A DNA stretch of 38,373 nucleotides from an uncultured Collinsella sp. (GTDB taxonomy: Bacteria; Actinomycetota; Coriobacteriia; Coriobacteriales; Coriobacteriaceae). Below are positions 1-7,573 of the stretch, piece by piece. The notes below the pieces were generated by a model that saw nothing but the letters and a program-made list of their open reading frames with translations, was not told the DNA's origin and did no database searches. The first letter of the stretch is position 1, and the number at the start of each line of letters is the position of its first letter. The position numbers and the translations under genes are program-made. The DNA lies in contig CAJLUE010000009.1 of the NCBI GenBank assembly GCA_905209765.1, positions 1 to 38,373 on the forward strand, given 5' to 3'.

Positions 1-716
1 TCCGATGCTTTTTGTAGCTCCTCGGCCGCGCGCTCCAGATCTTCCGACGCATCTTCAATGGCATCGGTCGAGATTTCGGATCCTTCGAGCGCAACAAAAT
101 CCGACTCGGATGTCCTAGGCACGGCAAGCGCCGTACCGGTATAGGTCACGCCGTCGGTATCCTGCGCCGATACTGCCTGCATGGCGCGCGCGGCAACCAG
201 GTACGGCAAGGCGGTCTCGATCTTTTGTAGGCCCTTTGCCGCGCTTTTGGCAAACTTGTTGCGTGTTTTAATGATCTGGGTCCCCGTATCGATGATATCG
301 CTGCCGACAGCCTCGGCACCCGGAATGAGAATGGCAACCAAGCCGGTGCCGATCGTGGCAAACCCCGCCAGGCCCAAACTCAAAATGCTCGCATCCACCA
401 CCGTGGCGGCCGTGTGATAGGACGACACCACGTTGGCGCCCGCCAGTGCACCGCTATCGGCCGCCACCTGGGTGTCTCCGGCGCGCGACATGCTCCATAT
501 CGCCGCGGTCGACGAAAACAGCAGCGTAAGCACCACCAGAATGACAACCGCAGAGGAGAGCGTGGTATAGGCACCGTCTTCGATAAACAAGTCGATACCG
601 GCACGGCCCATAAAGCCGCCCCGCTTGCGGCGAGCGCCTGGTCGACGGCGGGCCGCAAACCCTTGCGTCACCCGCAGCAGGCAGCGCCTAATCCCATGCA
701 GCAATCCATGAATCAT
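1..716 (-). CDS. TadG-like membrane protein of the Tad pilus operon, 3' end cut by the window edge
   Basis: This is the last visible gene of the Tad operon. The ATG at 714-716 follows a strong GGAGGGAGATT ribosome site and overlaps the end of the TadE gene by 29 bases. The 238 visible codons are open to the left edge. The protein has a basic N-terminus (about residues 1-35, rich in Arg), one hydrophobic segment near residues 52-70 followed by a Ser/Ala-rich stretch containing GALAGAN, and a second hydrophobic patch near 108-130. The visible C-terminal part is acidic (SEDLERAAEELQKAS) and likely coiled-coil. The membrane anchor followed by an alanine-rich 'ADSGALAGA' block is typical of TadG/RcpC-type accessory pseudopilins (family knowledge). 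Function is inferred mainly from position; a vWA domain, if present, would lie outside the window. Confidence 0.7.
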   Translation of the reverse strand, partial: MIHGLLHGIRRCLLRVTQGFAARRRPGARRKRGGFMGRAGIDLFIEDGAYTTLSSAVVILVVLTLLFSSTAAIWSMSRAGDTQVAADSGALAGANVVSSYHTAATVVDASILSLGLAGFATIGTGLVAILIPGAEAVGSDIIDTGTQIIKTRNKFAKSAAKGLQKIETALPYLVAARAMQAVSAQDTDGVTYTGTALAVPRTSESDFVALEGSEISTDAIEDASEDLERAAEELQKAS

Positions 717-1197
717 AATCTCCCTCCAGCCATTCGGGACGCGATCGATACGAGACGTCGACCTTGAGCTCGACATAGCCACCCTCACCCGCACTGCCCA
801 TGGCCTGCACAAATGCACCGATCACGGGCAGCGGCTTAACCTCGCCGGCAACAGACACGGACGAAACGCCGCCGGCACCGGCCCGCCCCAACTCGATATC
901 CCACGACAGCGGCCCGCCAGCATGAAAAATCGAGACGTCGGGCACCGCGGCAAGTCTGCGGCGAGTGAACTCCTTAAGGTCATCGTCCTCCACCGTCGTC
1001 GTGGTCATAAGCCGTGCGGTCTCGGCGGCGGCAGACTCCATGACCGCACGCGTATAGAGCAGGCATACCGGCTGCAACGCGAGCAAGATAAGCGTCAAAA
1101 ACGTCGGCAGCAAAAAGGCGGCCTCGACCGTAGACTGCGCCCGATCCTCGCACGCGATATCAATACAGAGCGATGTCCTTGGCACCCGTCGCGGCAT
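688..1197 (-). CDS. TadE-like minor pseudopilin
   Basis: The 169-residue product has a short N-terminus, then AQSTVEAAFLLPTF followed by a hydrophobic segment (about residues 20-50), and a soluble C-terminal domain. This is the TadE layout: a type IV-like processing site, a glutamate five residues in, and one transmembrane helix. The same AQ-[GS]-T-x-E motif occurs in the two pilin-like proteins encoded just upstream, so one prepilin peptidase could process all three. The start is not certain. The ATG at 1197 lies inside the 3' end of the preceding gene and has no clear ribosome site, and an in-frame ATG at 1224 and a GTG at 1185 are alternatives. Translation is probably coupled to the upstream gene, which it overlaps by about 38 bases. 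Confidence 0.75.
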   Translation of the reverse strand: MPRRVPRTSLCIDIACEDRAQSTVEAAFLLPTFLTLILLALQPVCLLYTRAVMESAAAETARLMTTTTVEDDDLKEFTRRRLAAVPDVSIFHAGGPLSWDIELGRAGAGGVSSVSVAGEVKPLPVIGAFVQAMGSAGEGGYVELKVDVSYRSRPEWLEGDYDSWIAAWD

Positions 1198-1378
1198 CGA
1201 TAACCGACGATGGGGCGACGCCATGAGACGCCGCCCGCTCGACCAGTGCCGCCAAGCGCCCATCGGTGCCAGCGCGCCAAAGCCCCGCAATCGCCAGCAC
1301 AATCGACAACAGCGCCACGGTGACGATGGCGTATTCGACGGTCGACTGAGCAGATTCCTCACGCAGGACATCATGCAT
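1160..1378 (-). CDS. Small Flp-pilin-like protein (second pilin of the Tad locus)
   Basis: A 72-residue protein beginning MHDVLREESAQSTVEYAIV. A strong AAAGGAGGGG ribosome site precedes the ATG at 1378, which lies one base past the stop of the upstream gene. The N-terminal 'REESAQ-S-TVEYAI' block is nearly the same as that of the main Flp pilin (positions 1907-2140), followed by a hydrophobic helix. Unlike the main pilin it continues into about 35 polar residues, including a GAPSSVIDAATGAKD-like tail read as GVAPSSVIDAA. It may be a minor pilin or an initiator or tip subunit. Assignment rests on the motif and the operon context. Confidence 0.75.
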   Translation of the reverse strand: MHDVLREESAQSTVEYAIVTVALLSIVLAIAGLWRAGTDGRLAALVERAASHGVAPSSVIDAATGAKDIALY

Positions 1379-1379
1379 T

Positions 1380-1943
1380 TCACGACCCCTCCTTTGACTC
1401 CGTTGTTTGCGGAACCAGACGCACGGCACGCAGGCGGCACGAGGCATCGCCGGCATCCGCGGCAACCGTCACCATGTCGACCCAGCCTCGCCCATCGCGC
1501 ACGATGGCGCCCCATACGTTGCCCTTAATATCGAGATAGCCACTCAGGGCGAGCTGGGCCGTGGGCACGTCGCGGTAGGCGCGTAACAGGTCTGCCGCCG
1601 CCTCGGTCATCGGCCGGTCCTCGGACCATGCGAGTCGAACCGCGATCGCGTTGTCTGTAGACGGCTCCGTCGCGCTGGCGCCCCGCTCGTCGAGTGCCTG
1701 CAAAAAGGTCCGAGCCGTGACGGCGGCATTCCGACCGCCCATATCTCGCGCGCCTTCCGCTTGTGACACCGCCGCCGAGCCCGATCCCAAATCGGCAGCA
1801 GCGCCTGGACGCTGCTGCCGCGCAACACCCAGCCCCCAAAGCGTCACCGCTATTGCTACGAGCAAACAGACGAGCACCAGCGGCGAACCAACAGGCCGCC
1901 TGCCTCCTACAGGCTGTTGATACCGTCTTTGATCGCGTTCCAT
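1380..1943 (-). CDS. Membrane-anchored protein of unknown function in the Tad operon
   Basis: I do not recognise the family. The 187-residue reading has a basic N-terminus (residues 1-20), one transmembrane helix at about residues 22-42, an Ala/Ser/Gly-rich linker, and a predicted globular domain (about 75-180) with two tryptophans (GNVWGAI, GRGWVDM). This layout suggests a single-pass protein with an extracytoplasmic domain, produced with the pilins. The ATG at 1943 overlaps the flp gene by 37 bases and has only a weak ribosome site. A GGAGG just after the flp stop suggests a later start could be used, which would shorten the cytoplasmic tail. It lies between two pilin genes, so an accessory role in pilus assembly or anchoring is a reasonable guess only. 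Confidence 0.7.
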   Translation of the reverse strand: MERDQRRYQQPVGGRRPVGSPLVLVCLLVAIAVTLWGLGVARQQRPGAAADLGSGSAAVSQAEGARDMGGRNAAVTARTFLQALDERGASATEPSTDNAIAVRLAWSEDRPMTEAAADLLRAYRDVPTAQLALSGYLDIKGNVWGAIVRDGRGWVDMVTVAADAGDASCRLRAVRLVPQTTESKEGS

Positions 1944-2140
1944 AGTTCTTCGACTTTGCTCTTAAACGCGACGATGGCGATAATCGCGATCACTACGAGC
2001 ACGCCGACCAAGATGGCGTATTCGGTAGTGCCCTGCGCGCTCTCCTCCCGCAACAGCGCCTCGGCACGCTGGCGAGCGCGGATTGCCCGGCAAAAAGCCC
2101 AGCTCCAAGCCTTGCCCGCAATGTCGGTCATCGTGTTCAT
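1907..2140 (-). CDS. flp: Flp family type IVb pilin
   Basis: A 77-residue major pilin candidate. Residues 1-32 form an unusually long, basic leader; then come EESAQGTTEYAILVGVLVV and a very hydrophobic helix ending at about residue 60, and a short polar tail. Flp prepilins are cut by a dedicated peptidase just before a block with Glu at +5 followed by Tyr. Cutting between Ala and Gln here would put the Glu at +5, as in the family. The ribosome site is excellent (AGGGAGGAATAC before ATG). It lies 10 bases after tadC, the usual place for the structural subunit in many actinobacterial Tad loci. No prepilin peptidase gene is seen in the window. Confidence 0.88.
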   Translation of the reverse strand: MNTMTDIAGKAWSWAFCRAIRARQRAEALLREESAQGTTEYAILVGVLVVIAIIAIVAFKSKVEELWNAIKDGINSL

Positions 2141-2150
2141 GTATTCCTCC

Positions 2151-2792
2151 CTACATCATCCCGCCTGCTCCCAGCAGCGGGCCCAATATGGACAGAAGCA
2201 ACGCCGGCAAGATGAGCGTGCCGGTGGGAATCAGCAACTTGACCGGCGCGCGCTCGATCTCGCGCTCGACTGCGGCGCGATGGGCCGCACGGATCTCGCG
2301 ACTTTGAGCAGCCAGCGTCTCGGCCAGCGGAGCGCCCAGGGCAAGCGCCTGCCCCACCGTGATGGCAAAGGTCTCGAGCGCCCTCACGTCCAAATCACGC
2401 GCGGCAGCCAACAGCTCGGCCTCGCGCGTCCCCACGCCCACCTGCCACGCCATGCAGGCTCGTTCAAGACGGACGGCCAGCACCGACCGACGATTGGCAC
2501 AGAAAATCTCGAGCGCCGCGTCAAACGAAAGGCCGGCAGAAAGCCCCAGGCGCACCACGTCGATCATCTCGGACACCTCACCGAGCGACACCCGCGCCGG
2601 GCCGCCCGCCCCAATCGCGCCCTTCATTCGCGCGGTCAGGGCATCAATCACCGAGCAGCCCGCAGCAATGACCAGTACCGTCTCACGCTTGCACGTCTCT
2701 GCAATCTTGCGAGCATCCGCACGCTCCAAACCTGTCGCGGCAAATACGCTCAGGGCACACAGACAGGCCGCGACCCCGACCAGGGCGCTCAT
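2151..2792 (-). CDS. tadC: TadC-like inner-membrane platform protein (type II secretion F domain)
   Basis: A 213-residue membrane protein starting MSALVGVAACLCALSVF. The ATG overlaps the tadB stop as ATGA (2789-2792), so translation is coupled. It has an N-terminal hydrophobic helix, a central helical T2SF-type domain containing 'GLSAGLSFDAALEIF' (compare the tadB block 'SMSLASGHSLAQGM', the hallmark repeat of GspF-like proteins), and two C-terminal hydrophobic segments. TadB and TadC form the membrane platform moved by the TadA ATPase. An upstream in-frame extension exists, but it lies inside tadB and has no ribosome site, so the shorter start is preferred. Confidence 0.87.
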   Translation of the reverse strand: MSALVGVAACLCALSVFAATGLERADARKIAETCKRETVLVIAAGCSVIDALTARMKGAIGAGGPARVSLGEVSEMIDVVRLGLSAGLSFDAALEIFCANRRSVLAVRLERACMAWQVGVGTREAELLAAARDLDVRALETFAITVGQALALGAPLAETLAAQSREIRAAHRAAVEREIERAPVKLLIPTGTLILPALLLSILGPLLGAGGMM

Positions 2793-3715
2793 AACTCCAC
2801 CCGCATAATGCGCCGGATAACTACCAGGGCAACGACGTTGAGGGCAAGTCCCAACACCACGGCGCCCGCACCAGCCGGCGTCGCAAGACCGCGGCGAAAG
2901 TCTGCCGAAAGCAAAGCCAGTACCGCGCACATGCCCGCCGGCATCGCCGCGACCATGTGTGCCGACATACGCGCCTGTGACGTCTTAACGTCCAGACGGC
3001 GTTTGAGCTCAATGCGCTCACCCACCATGCTCGACGCCTCGGACAGCAAGCCGGCAAGCGGAGCCCCGGTACGCTGCGACACTTTGAGCGCCAAGGTGAC
3101 AAGCGAAAGGCCGGGGGCATCGATGCGAACGAGTAGGTCATCGAGTGCGTCGGTCGCCGAGATGCCGCAATCGATTGCCGCCGCCACCCGCAAAAACTCG
3201 GTATGCACCGGCTCTTGCGCATGGGCGCCCACAAAGCGCATGCCCTGTGCCAGCGAATGCCCCGAGGCAAGCGACATGGATAACGCTGTGAATGCCTCGG
3301 GCATGGCCTCTTCTACATCATGCTGCTCGCGTCGGCGATCGAAGGTGTCACGCGCGGCACCCACGCCAAACGGCGCCACCAGCCCCAAGACAAAGCCGAT
3401 GGGCGACAACGACGCAACGGCCAGCACAACGCTGCAGATACCGCTCGACAGCAGCATAAATGCCAGACGAGCCACGTTATCCTCAATAGCAAGCCCAAGG
3501 CGATCTGCGGGGATCAGCGACGCCCACGAGCGGGCAATTTTTGTCAGCAGGTCGTTTTCCGCCAACTCACGCGGCAGCTTCTCCGCCATCGATTCGAGCG
3601 TCTGGCGCGCCAGCTCCGCCGGCGGCATCCGCGGCACACGAGGCTCTGCCCCACACGCCGTCGCGACAGAAAGCGCCGCCAAACCCCCTACGACGAGGGG
3701 CACAGCGATCTCCAT
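2789..3715 (-). CDS. tadB: TadB-like inner-membrane platform protein (type II secretion F domain)
   Basis: A 308-residue membrane protein. The ATG at 3715 follows a GGAGG ribosome site and lies 28 bases inside the end of tadA. There is a hydrophobic N-terminal helix (residues 3-20), a helical pair near 85-120, then the T2SF domain with 'EEAMPEAFTALSMSLASGHSLAQGM' (conserved Gly/Ser turn), and two hydrophobic helices at the C-terminus (about 250-302). Length and layout match TadB. With TadC it forms the platform that couples ATP hydrolysis by TadA to pilin extraction. Confidence 0.88.
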   Translation of the reverse strand: MEIAVPLVVGGLAALSVATACGAEPRVPRMPPAELARQTLESMAEKLPRELAENDLLTKIARSWASLIPADRLGLAIEDNVARLAFMLLSSGICSVVLAVASLSPIGFVLGLVAPFGVGAARDTFDRRREQHDVEEAMPEAFTALSMSLASGHSLAQGMRFVGAHAQEPVHTEFLRVAAAIDCGISATDALDDLLVRIDAPGLSLVTLALKVSQRTGAPLAGLLSEASSMVGERIELKRRLDVKTSQARMSAHMVAAMPAGMCAVLALLSADFRRGLATPAGAGAVVLGLALNVVALVVIRRIMRVEL

Positions 3716-5016
3716 TCGTCCACCTCCTCTTGTGTGAGCGTTCCCGACCGCAAGCCCTCCGCAATAAACGGCGGCTCGCGGTCGAGCGTCCAGGTGCGTT
3801 CGGCGGCATCGAACGTCACGTAGCGTTCGAGCTCAACACCGCCCGGCGCGCCGCGGCGAACCCCCGAATATGAGGCCACAAAGCGCCTGCCATCTGCATG
3901 ACGCTCGGACATCACGATGCCGTCGAGCGCCATGGCGATCTGCTCTTCGATAAGCTCACTCGGCAAATCGATGCCGTAGCGCGCAAGCAGCGTCAGGCGA
4001 ACCACGGTCTCCTGCTCGGTACCCGCATGGAGCGTGGTGAGCGAGCCGTCGTGGCCCGTGTTCATGGCCTGCAGCATGTCGCAGCACTCGGCACCGCGCA
4101 CCTCGCCCACGACAATGCGATCGGGGCGCATACGCAGAGCATTGGTCACCAGGTCGCGAATCGTCACCGCACCCTCGCCCTCGATTGACGCCTCACGCGC
4201 CTCCAGACGAACAACGTGTGGGTGATGTGCAAACTTGAGCTCGGCAGAATCCTCGATCGTCACGATGCGCTCGCCGGTGGAAATCTCGCACGACAGCGCG
4301 TTGAGCAGCGTGGTCTTGCCCGACCCCGTGCCTCCCGCAACCGCCAAGTCCTGCCGCAACGACACCGCGCACGACAGCAGCTGCGCATACCAAAGCGGCA
4401 GTGACCCCAACCCCACAAGCTCGTCCAACGAACAGATACGGTCCGAAAACTTACGGATGGTGAGGATTGGCCCGTCGAGCGCCACGGGTGGAATCACCGC
4501 GTTGACGCGATAACCCGTCTTGAGGCGGGCGTTGACGATGGGGCTACGCTCGTCGATACGACGGCCGAGCGGCGAGATGATGCGGTCGATGAGCACACGG
4601 ATCTGCTCGTCGTCCTCAAACGCGTGCTCGATGGGATACAAAACGCCACTGCGCTCAAAAAAGGCAGAGCGACAGCCGTTGATCATGATTTCGGTAACGG
4701 AGTCGTCCTCGATGAGCGGCTGCAGAGGTCCCAGGCCCACCACGTCATCTAGAATCTCGTCGATGATGGTCTCACGCTCAGGCGTCGCCAAGTCGGCTGG
4801 CTCTTCCACGTTGAGCGCCGCTTCCACCGCCGGACGTAGCTCAGAGCGGGCAAGGGCAGGGTCGACGTAGGCGCTGATGCGCGCCACCTCGTCGTAGCCC
4901 ATGCGGTCCATCACCGCACGCTTGGTGCGGCGTTTAACGGCACGGCGGCGTCCCGCATCAACGGGGGCAGCCGCAGCGGCCGCGCCAGCGGCTTTAATCC
5001 GCGTCTGCAGACTCAT
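3688..5016 (-). CDS. tadA: TadA/CpaF secretion ATPase
   Basis: A 442-residue PilT/VirB11-type hexameric ATPase powering pilus assembly. Walker A (GGTGSGKTT) is at residues 228-236, the Asp-box region (IVTIEDSAEL) at about 251-260, a Walker-B-like stretch (IVVGEVRG) at about 301-308, and the His-box (GHDGSLTTLHAG) at 321-332. The N-terminal domain contains the usual 'GLGPLQPLIEDDSVTEIMING' block (about residues 94-114, quoted in part). An Ala-rich, basic stretch at residues 8-33 is specific to this protein. The start overlaps the upstream ATPase gene by four bases (ATGA), indicating coupled translation. Confidence 0.95.
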   Translation of the reverse strand: MSLQTRIKAAGAAAAAAPVDAGRRRAVKRRTKRAVMDRMGYDEVARISAYVDPALARSELRPAVEAALNVEEPADLATPERETIIDEILDDVVGLGPLQPLIEDDSVTEIMINGCRSAFFERSGVLYPIEHAFEDDEQIRVLIDRIISPLGRRIDERSPIVNARLKTGYRVNAVIPPVALDGPILTIRKFSDRICSLDELVGLGSLPLWYAQLLSCAVSLRQDLAVAGGTGSGKTTLLNALSCEISTGERIVTIEDSAELKFAHHPHVVRLEAREASIEGEGAVTIRDLVTNALRMRPDRIVVGEVRGAECCDMLQAMNTGHDGSLTTLHAGTEQETVVRLTLLARYGIDLPSELIEEQIAMALDGIVMSERHADGRRFVASYSGVRRGAPGGVELERYVTFDAAERTWTLDREPPFIAEGLRSGTLTQEEVDEWRSLCPSS

Positions 5017-6662
5017 CGCAAATCACCCTCACGCGACCAGGGAAGACGGATGCGCGGGCGCTCGGTGCGGGTCGCGCGGTCAGCGACCATATCGCTCCAG
5101 GGACCGACGGCGCAGCCCAGCTCCACGAGCATCTCGCGCGTGGCCTCGCGCACGCTGGTCGCAAAAGTGCTCGTCTGACCCACTGCCTCATCGGCGCGAC
5201 CGAATGCCATGAGCGCGGCCAAGTCCTGACCGCCATCGGCAATGCGGATCTTGGAGCTCAGTGCACAGGCAATCTCGAAGCGCATGGCGACGTCCTCGTC
5301 GGCACCGCGCGCACCAAACCGGTTGAACACGGCGCTCATGCGCGTGCGTGGCACGCCCACGCGGCTCGCCAGCTCAATGACGCGCGAAGCGGATGTCGCG
5401 GACGATACCGCCGCATCGCCTACGACCAGGCAACGGTCGCTCGCCGCCACCGCGGCGGCCACGGCATCACCCCAAAAGACCGAGGTGTCAACAAAGACCA
5501 CGTCGGATTCGCGACGCAAAACATCGAGCAATAGCTCCACCGGACGTGCCATGAGCTCGGCCTTCTCGGGGGCCGCGACAGGCCCCCAGAGCGTAACGCC
5601 CGGGGCGACGCGCATCGATGCGGCCACGATATCCGGCTCGGCAAGTGCGCCCGCCGCCGACGGCTCGATAAGCGTCGCTATATCATGTGGGGCATCGACA
5701 CCCAGCAGATCGTATAGGTTTCCAAACATGAGGTCCAAGTCGAGCACGGCGGCACGCAAACCCAACAGCGACGCCGCATGCGCCATGGTGGCAACGATCG
5801 TCGACTTGCCGCAACCGCCCGAACCCGAGACAGCGCAGACGACCGGTGCCCGACGCGACGGAATCGAAGCGCCCGCCGACAGCGCGGGGATTGACGGTGC
5901 AGGAACCGGCGACGCGGATGCGGGCGATAACAATCCCGTCTCCCCCGCCGCGGTCACGCGCTGAGCCCAAGCCGGCATGGCAGGCTGCCCGGGCTGCGGT
6001 TCCGAAGCCAAGGACGCAGCTGCACACGGCTCGCCAGCCCCGGCAAAACCCTCGACCTCGTCGAGCTCATCGGCCAGATTTACGCCGTGCACGTATCCCA
6101 TATCTTCAGCCAGAACGTCATCGCCATACGGTACCGGCCCTCCAGCGTCATCGTATGCAAGGGGGTCCCGGGGGCGCCGACCATGCTCGGCTTCCGCTTT
6201 TCCATATTCATCAACACGCGGGCCTCTTGTAGCGCGAGGCGCCCCGGGTTCCCTATCAACAAAAGCATCGGGCTCAATCGTCATGCGCCGATCGGAATCA
6301 ACCGTTCCCTCACCCGCGCGCCCGTTGCCGCACAAACTGTGCGCAGCGATGACCTCGGTCGCCCCCGCGCGAAACAGCCCCTCGATATCCGACGGGTCGA
6401 GTGTCTCGATCAACACGACGACGCGGCTCACACGGCCCTCGGCCGTCAGGCGTGCAACGGTCTTCCGCACGTCTTCGGTATCGAACAGAGATGCCGCGAT
6501 GATGGCGGCACCGCGGCGCGAGGGAAACGCCCGCGCCATGGATACCAGCCCGTCCAGGTCGCCCACGCGAAGCACCTGTGCGCCCACATCGCGACCCTCG
6601 ACTTCCTGCTGTAGCAGCCCGTAATCGCCGCACGCGCAGCACGCAAGCCAGATCGCCTTCAT
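5013..6662 (-). CDS. CpaE/TadZ-like pilus localisation ATPase (MinD/ParA superfamily)
   Basis: A 549-residue protein starting MKAIWLACCACGDYG at 6662, sharing one base with the cpaB stop (TGATG). Residues 1-110 look like a receiver-like pseudo-domain with 'VVVLIETLDPSDIEGLFRAGATEVIA'-type spacing (quoted in part: ETLDPSDIEGLF). A long acidic, low-complexity linker follows (about 115-265), then a MinD-type domain with P-loop GSGGCGKST at about residue 278-286, 'LDLDLMFGNLYDLLG', and 'VFVDTS'. The layout is that of CpaE/TadZ, which places the Tad machine in the cell. The P-loop lacks the signature lysine (KGG) of classical ParA/MinD proteins. The linker is unusually long for the family. Confidence 0.85.
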   Translation of the reverse strand: MKAIWLACCACGDYGLLQQEVEGRDVGAQVLRVGDLDGLVSMARAFPSRRGAAIIAASLFDTEDVRKTVARLTAEGRVSRVVVLIETLDPSDIEGLFRAGATEVIAAHSLCGNGRAGEGTVDSDRRMTIEPDAFVDREPGAPRATRGPRVDEYGKAEAEHGRRPRDPLAYDDAGGPVPYGDDVLAEDMGYVHGVNLADELDEVEGFAGAGEPCAAASLASEPQPGQPAMPAWAQRVTAAGETGLLSPASASPVPAPSIPALSAGASIPSRRAPVVCAVSGSGGCGKSTIVATMAHAASLLGLRAAVLDLDLMFGNLYDLLGVDAPHDIATLIEPSAAGALAEPDIVAASMRVAPGVTLWGPVAAPEKAELMARPVELLLDVLRRESDVVFVDTSVFWGDAVAAAVAASDRCLVVGDAAVSSATSASRVIELASRVGVPRTRMSAVFNRFGARGADEDVAMRFEIACALSSKIRIADGGQDLAALMAFGRADEAVGQTSTFATSVREATREMLVELGCAVGPWSDMVADRATRTERPRIRLPWSREGDLR

Positions 6663-7321
6663 CACTCGTCGCCTCCGCTCTTTTTGCCGCGCGCCGTGGC
6701 GGGAATCGTCAAGCTGACCGTTCCCTTTCCCGAGGCTCCCAGCAATTCCTTGACATCTTCGGGGTCTGCCGCCAGCGTCACCCACTCGATCTTGCCTTCA
6801 CGCGTGGCGCCGGCATCTTCGCTGGTATCGATCACGTACGCTCCGCACAAACGATCGGTCACACCATCTTTTTGCACGTACACGTCCACATAGCTGCCCA
6901 CGCCCGTGGCGCCGCCGACCGAGTGCTCGGCATCGACCGCCACCGAAACGGCAACCTTGCCTTTAGGCACCTCGAGCTTGTGGCTCTCGGCCTTGGTGTA
7001 GACATTGCAAATCACGGCGTTTTTGGGAATGCGCGAGGTCGTCACGTCGCCGCGCACCTGACGCAGCTCGGTCGCCGCATCACGCGGCAACAGGCTCGCC
7101 AGCCATTCCTGAGTTATGACATTAGTCTCGTCGAGGGTCTCGCCCGCATCGATATCGCGCGCCGCGACGCACACCTCAACGCGGTCGCCGCCGTATTTTG
7201 CCAACGTCTCGGCCTGGGCCTGCTCGGCTTGCGAGCGGATCGACGAGCTGTAGACCATGCACAGCGCCGCGGCAAGCACGCCCGCGACCAGACTGATGGC
7301 GATGCGCTTGCTCTTGTTCAC
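6662..7321 (-). CDS. cpaB: CpaB/RcpC-like pilus assembly protein
   Basis: A 219-residue protein, first gene of the Tad operon. I chose the GTG at 7319-7321 because GAGGAG lies six bases before it; an ATG at 7336 would put that site inside the gene. It has a short basic N-terminus, a transmembrane helix at about residues 6-25, and a SAF domain with 'VCVAARDIDAGETLDETNV' (about 50-70), the beta-clip fold of CpaB. This is followed by the RcpC-like domain with 'VAVSVAVDAEHSVGG' and 'GSYVDVYV'. CpaB proteins are membrane-anchored and needed for pilus export. Here the end of the gene touches the next gene, so the operon is tight from the first cistron. Confidence 0.88.
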   Translation of the reverse strand: MNKSKRIAISLVAGVLAAALCMVYSSSIRSQAEQAQAETLAKYGGDRVEVCVAARDIDAGETLDETNVITQEWLASLLPRDAATELRQVRGDVTTSRIPKNAVICNVYTKAESHKLEVPKGKVAVSVAVDAEHSVGGATGVGSYVDVYVQKDGVTDRLCGAYVIDTSEDAGATREGKIEWVTLAADPEDVKELLGASGKGTVSLTIPATARGKKSGGDE

Positions 7322-7418
7322 GGCCGCTCCTCTCATGGCGGTGCCGGGCAAATGCCCGTACCACCATTGTCTGGGCGACCAGGGCGCAAAGCGGCGCAAT
7401 CGCAATCTTGGTTTTACG

Positions 7419-7482
7419 TGTCAAACCAATTGCTGACCAAAAGCTGACCAGTCCGTCAAGCTCGTGGCAAGGTTTTGGTCAG
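7419..7482 (-). promoter_or_regulatory. Probable Tad operon promoter with three TGACCA-type sites upstream
   Basis: On the minus strand TTGACA (7419-7424) is a good -35. Seventeen bases downstream is a poor -10 (GATTGC), as expected for an activator-dependent promoter. Just upstream of the -35 are GCTGACCA at 7432-7439, GCTGACCA at 7443-7450 (11 bp away, one helical turn) and its inverse TTTTGGTCAG at 7473-7482, which forms a perfect 10-bp inverted repeat with 7433-7442. The placement fits an activator site. The regulator is unknown. Confidence 0.4.
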
Positions 7483-7521
7483 AACGTCGGCAAAACGCAT
7501 ATTTCGAGCCGCTTTGGCAGC

Positions 7522-7556
7522 AAAAAAGCCGCCTCCCAAGCAGTTGGGAAACGGCT
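7522..7556 (-). terminator. Intrinsic terminator after rsgA
   Basis: Stem AGCCG + TCCCAA (7527-7539) pairs with TTGGGA + CGGCT (7544-7556), with a two-base internal loop and a GCAG loop. On the minus strand it is followed by six T residues (7522-7527). It lies 18 bases past the rsgA stop and separates rsgA from the Tad operon. Confidence 0.85.
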
Positions 7557-7573
7557 GTCATAGGAAAATTCAA

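Noticed and set aside
1917..3737. A 606-codon open frame opposite flp, tadC and tadB
   Set aside because: It crosses three well-supported genes on the other strand and its product is low-complexity.
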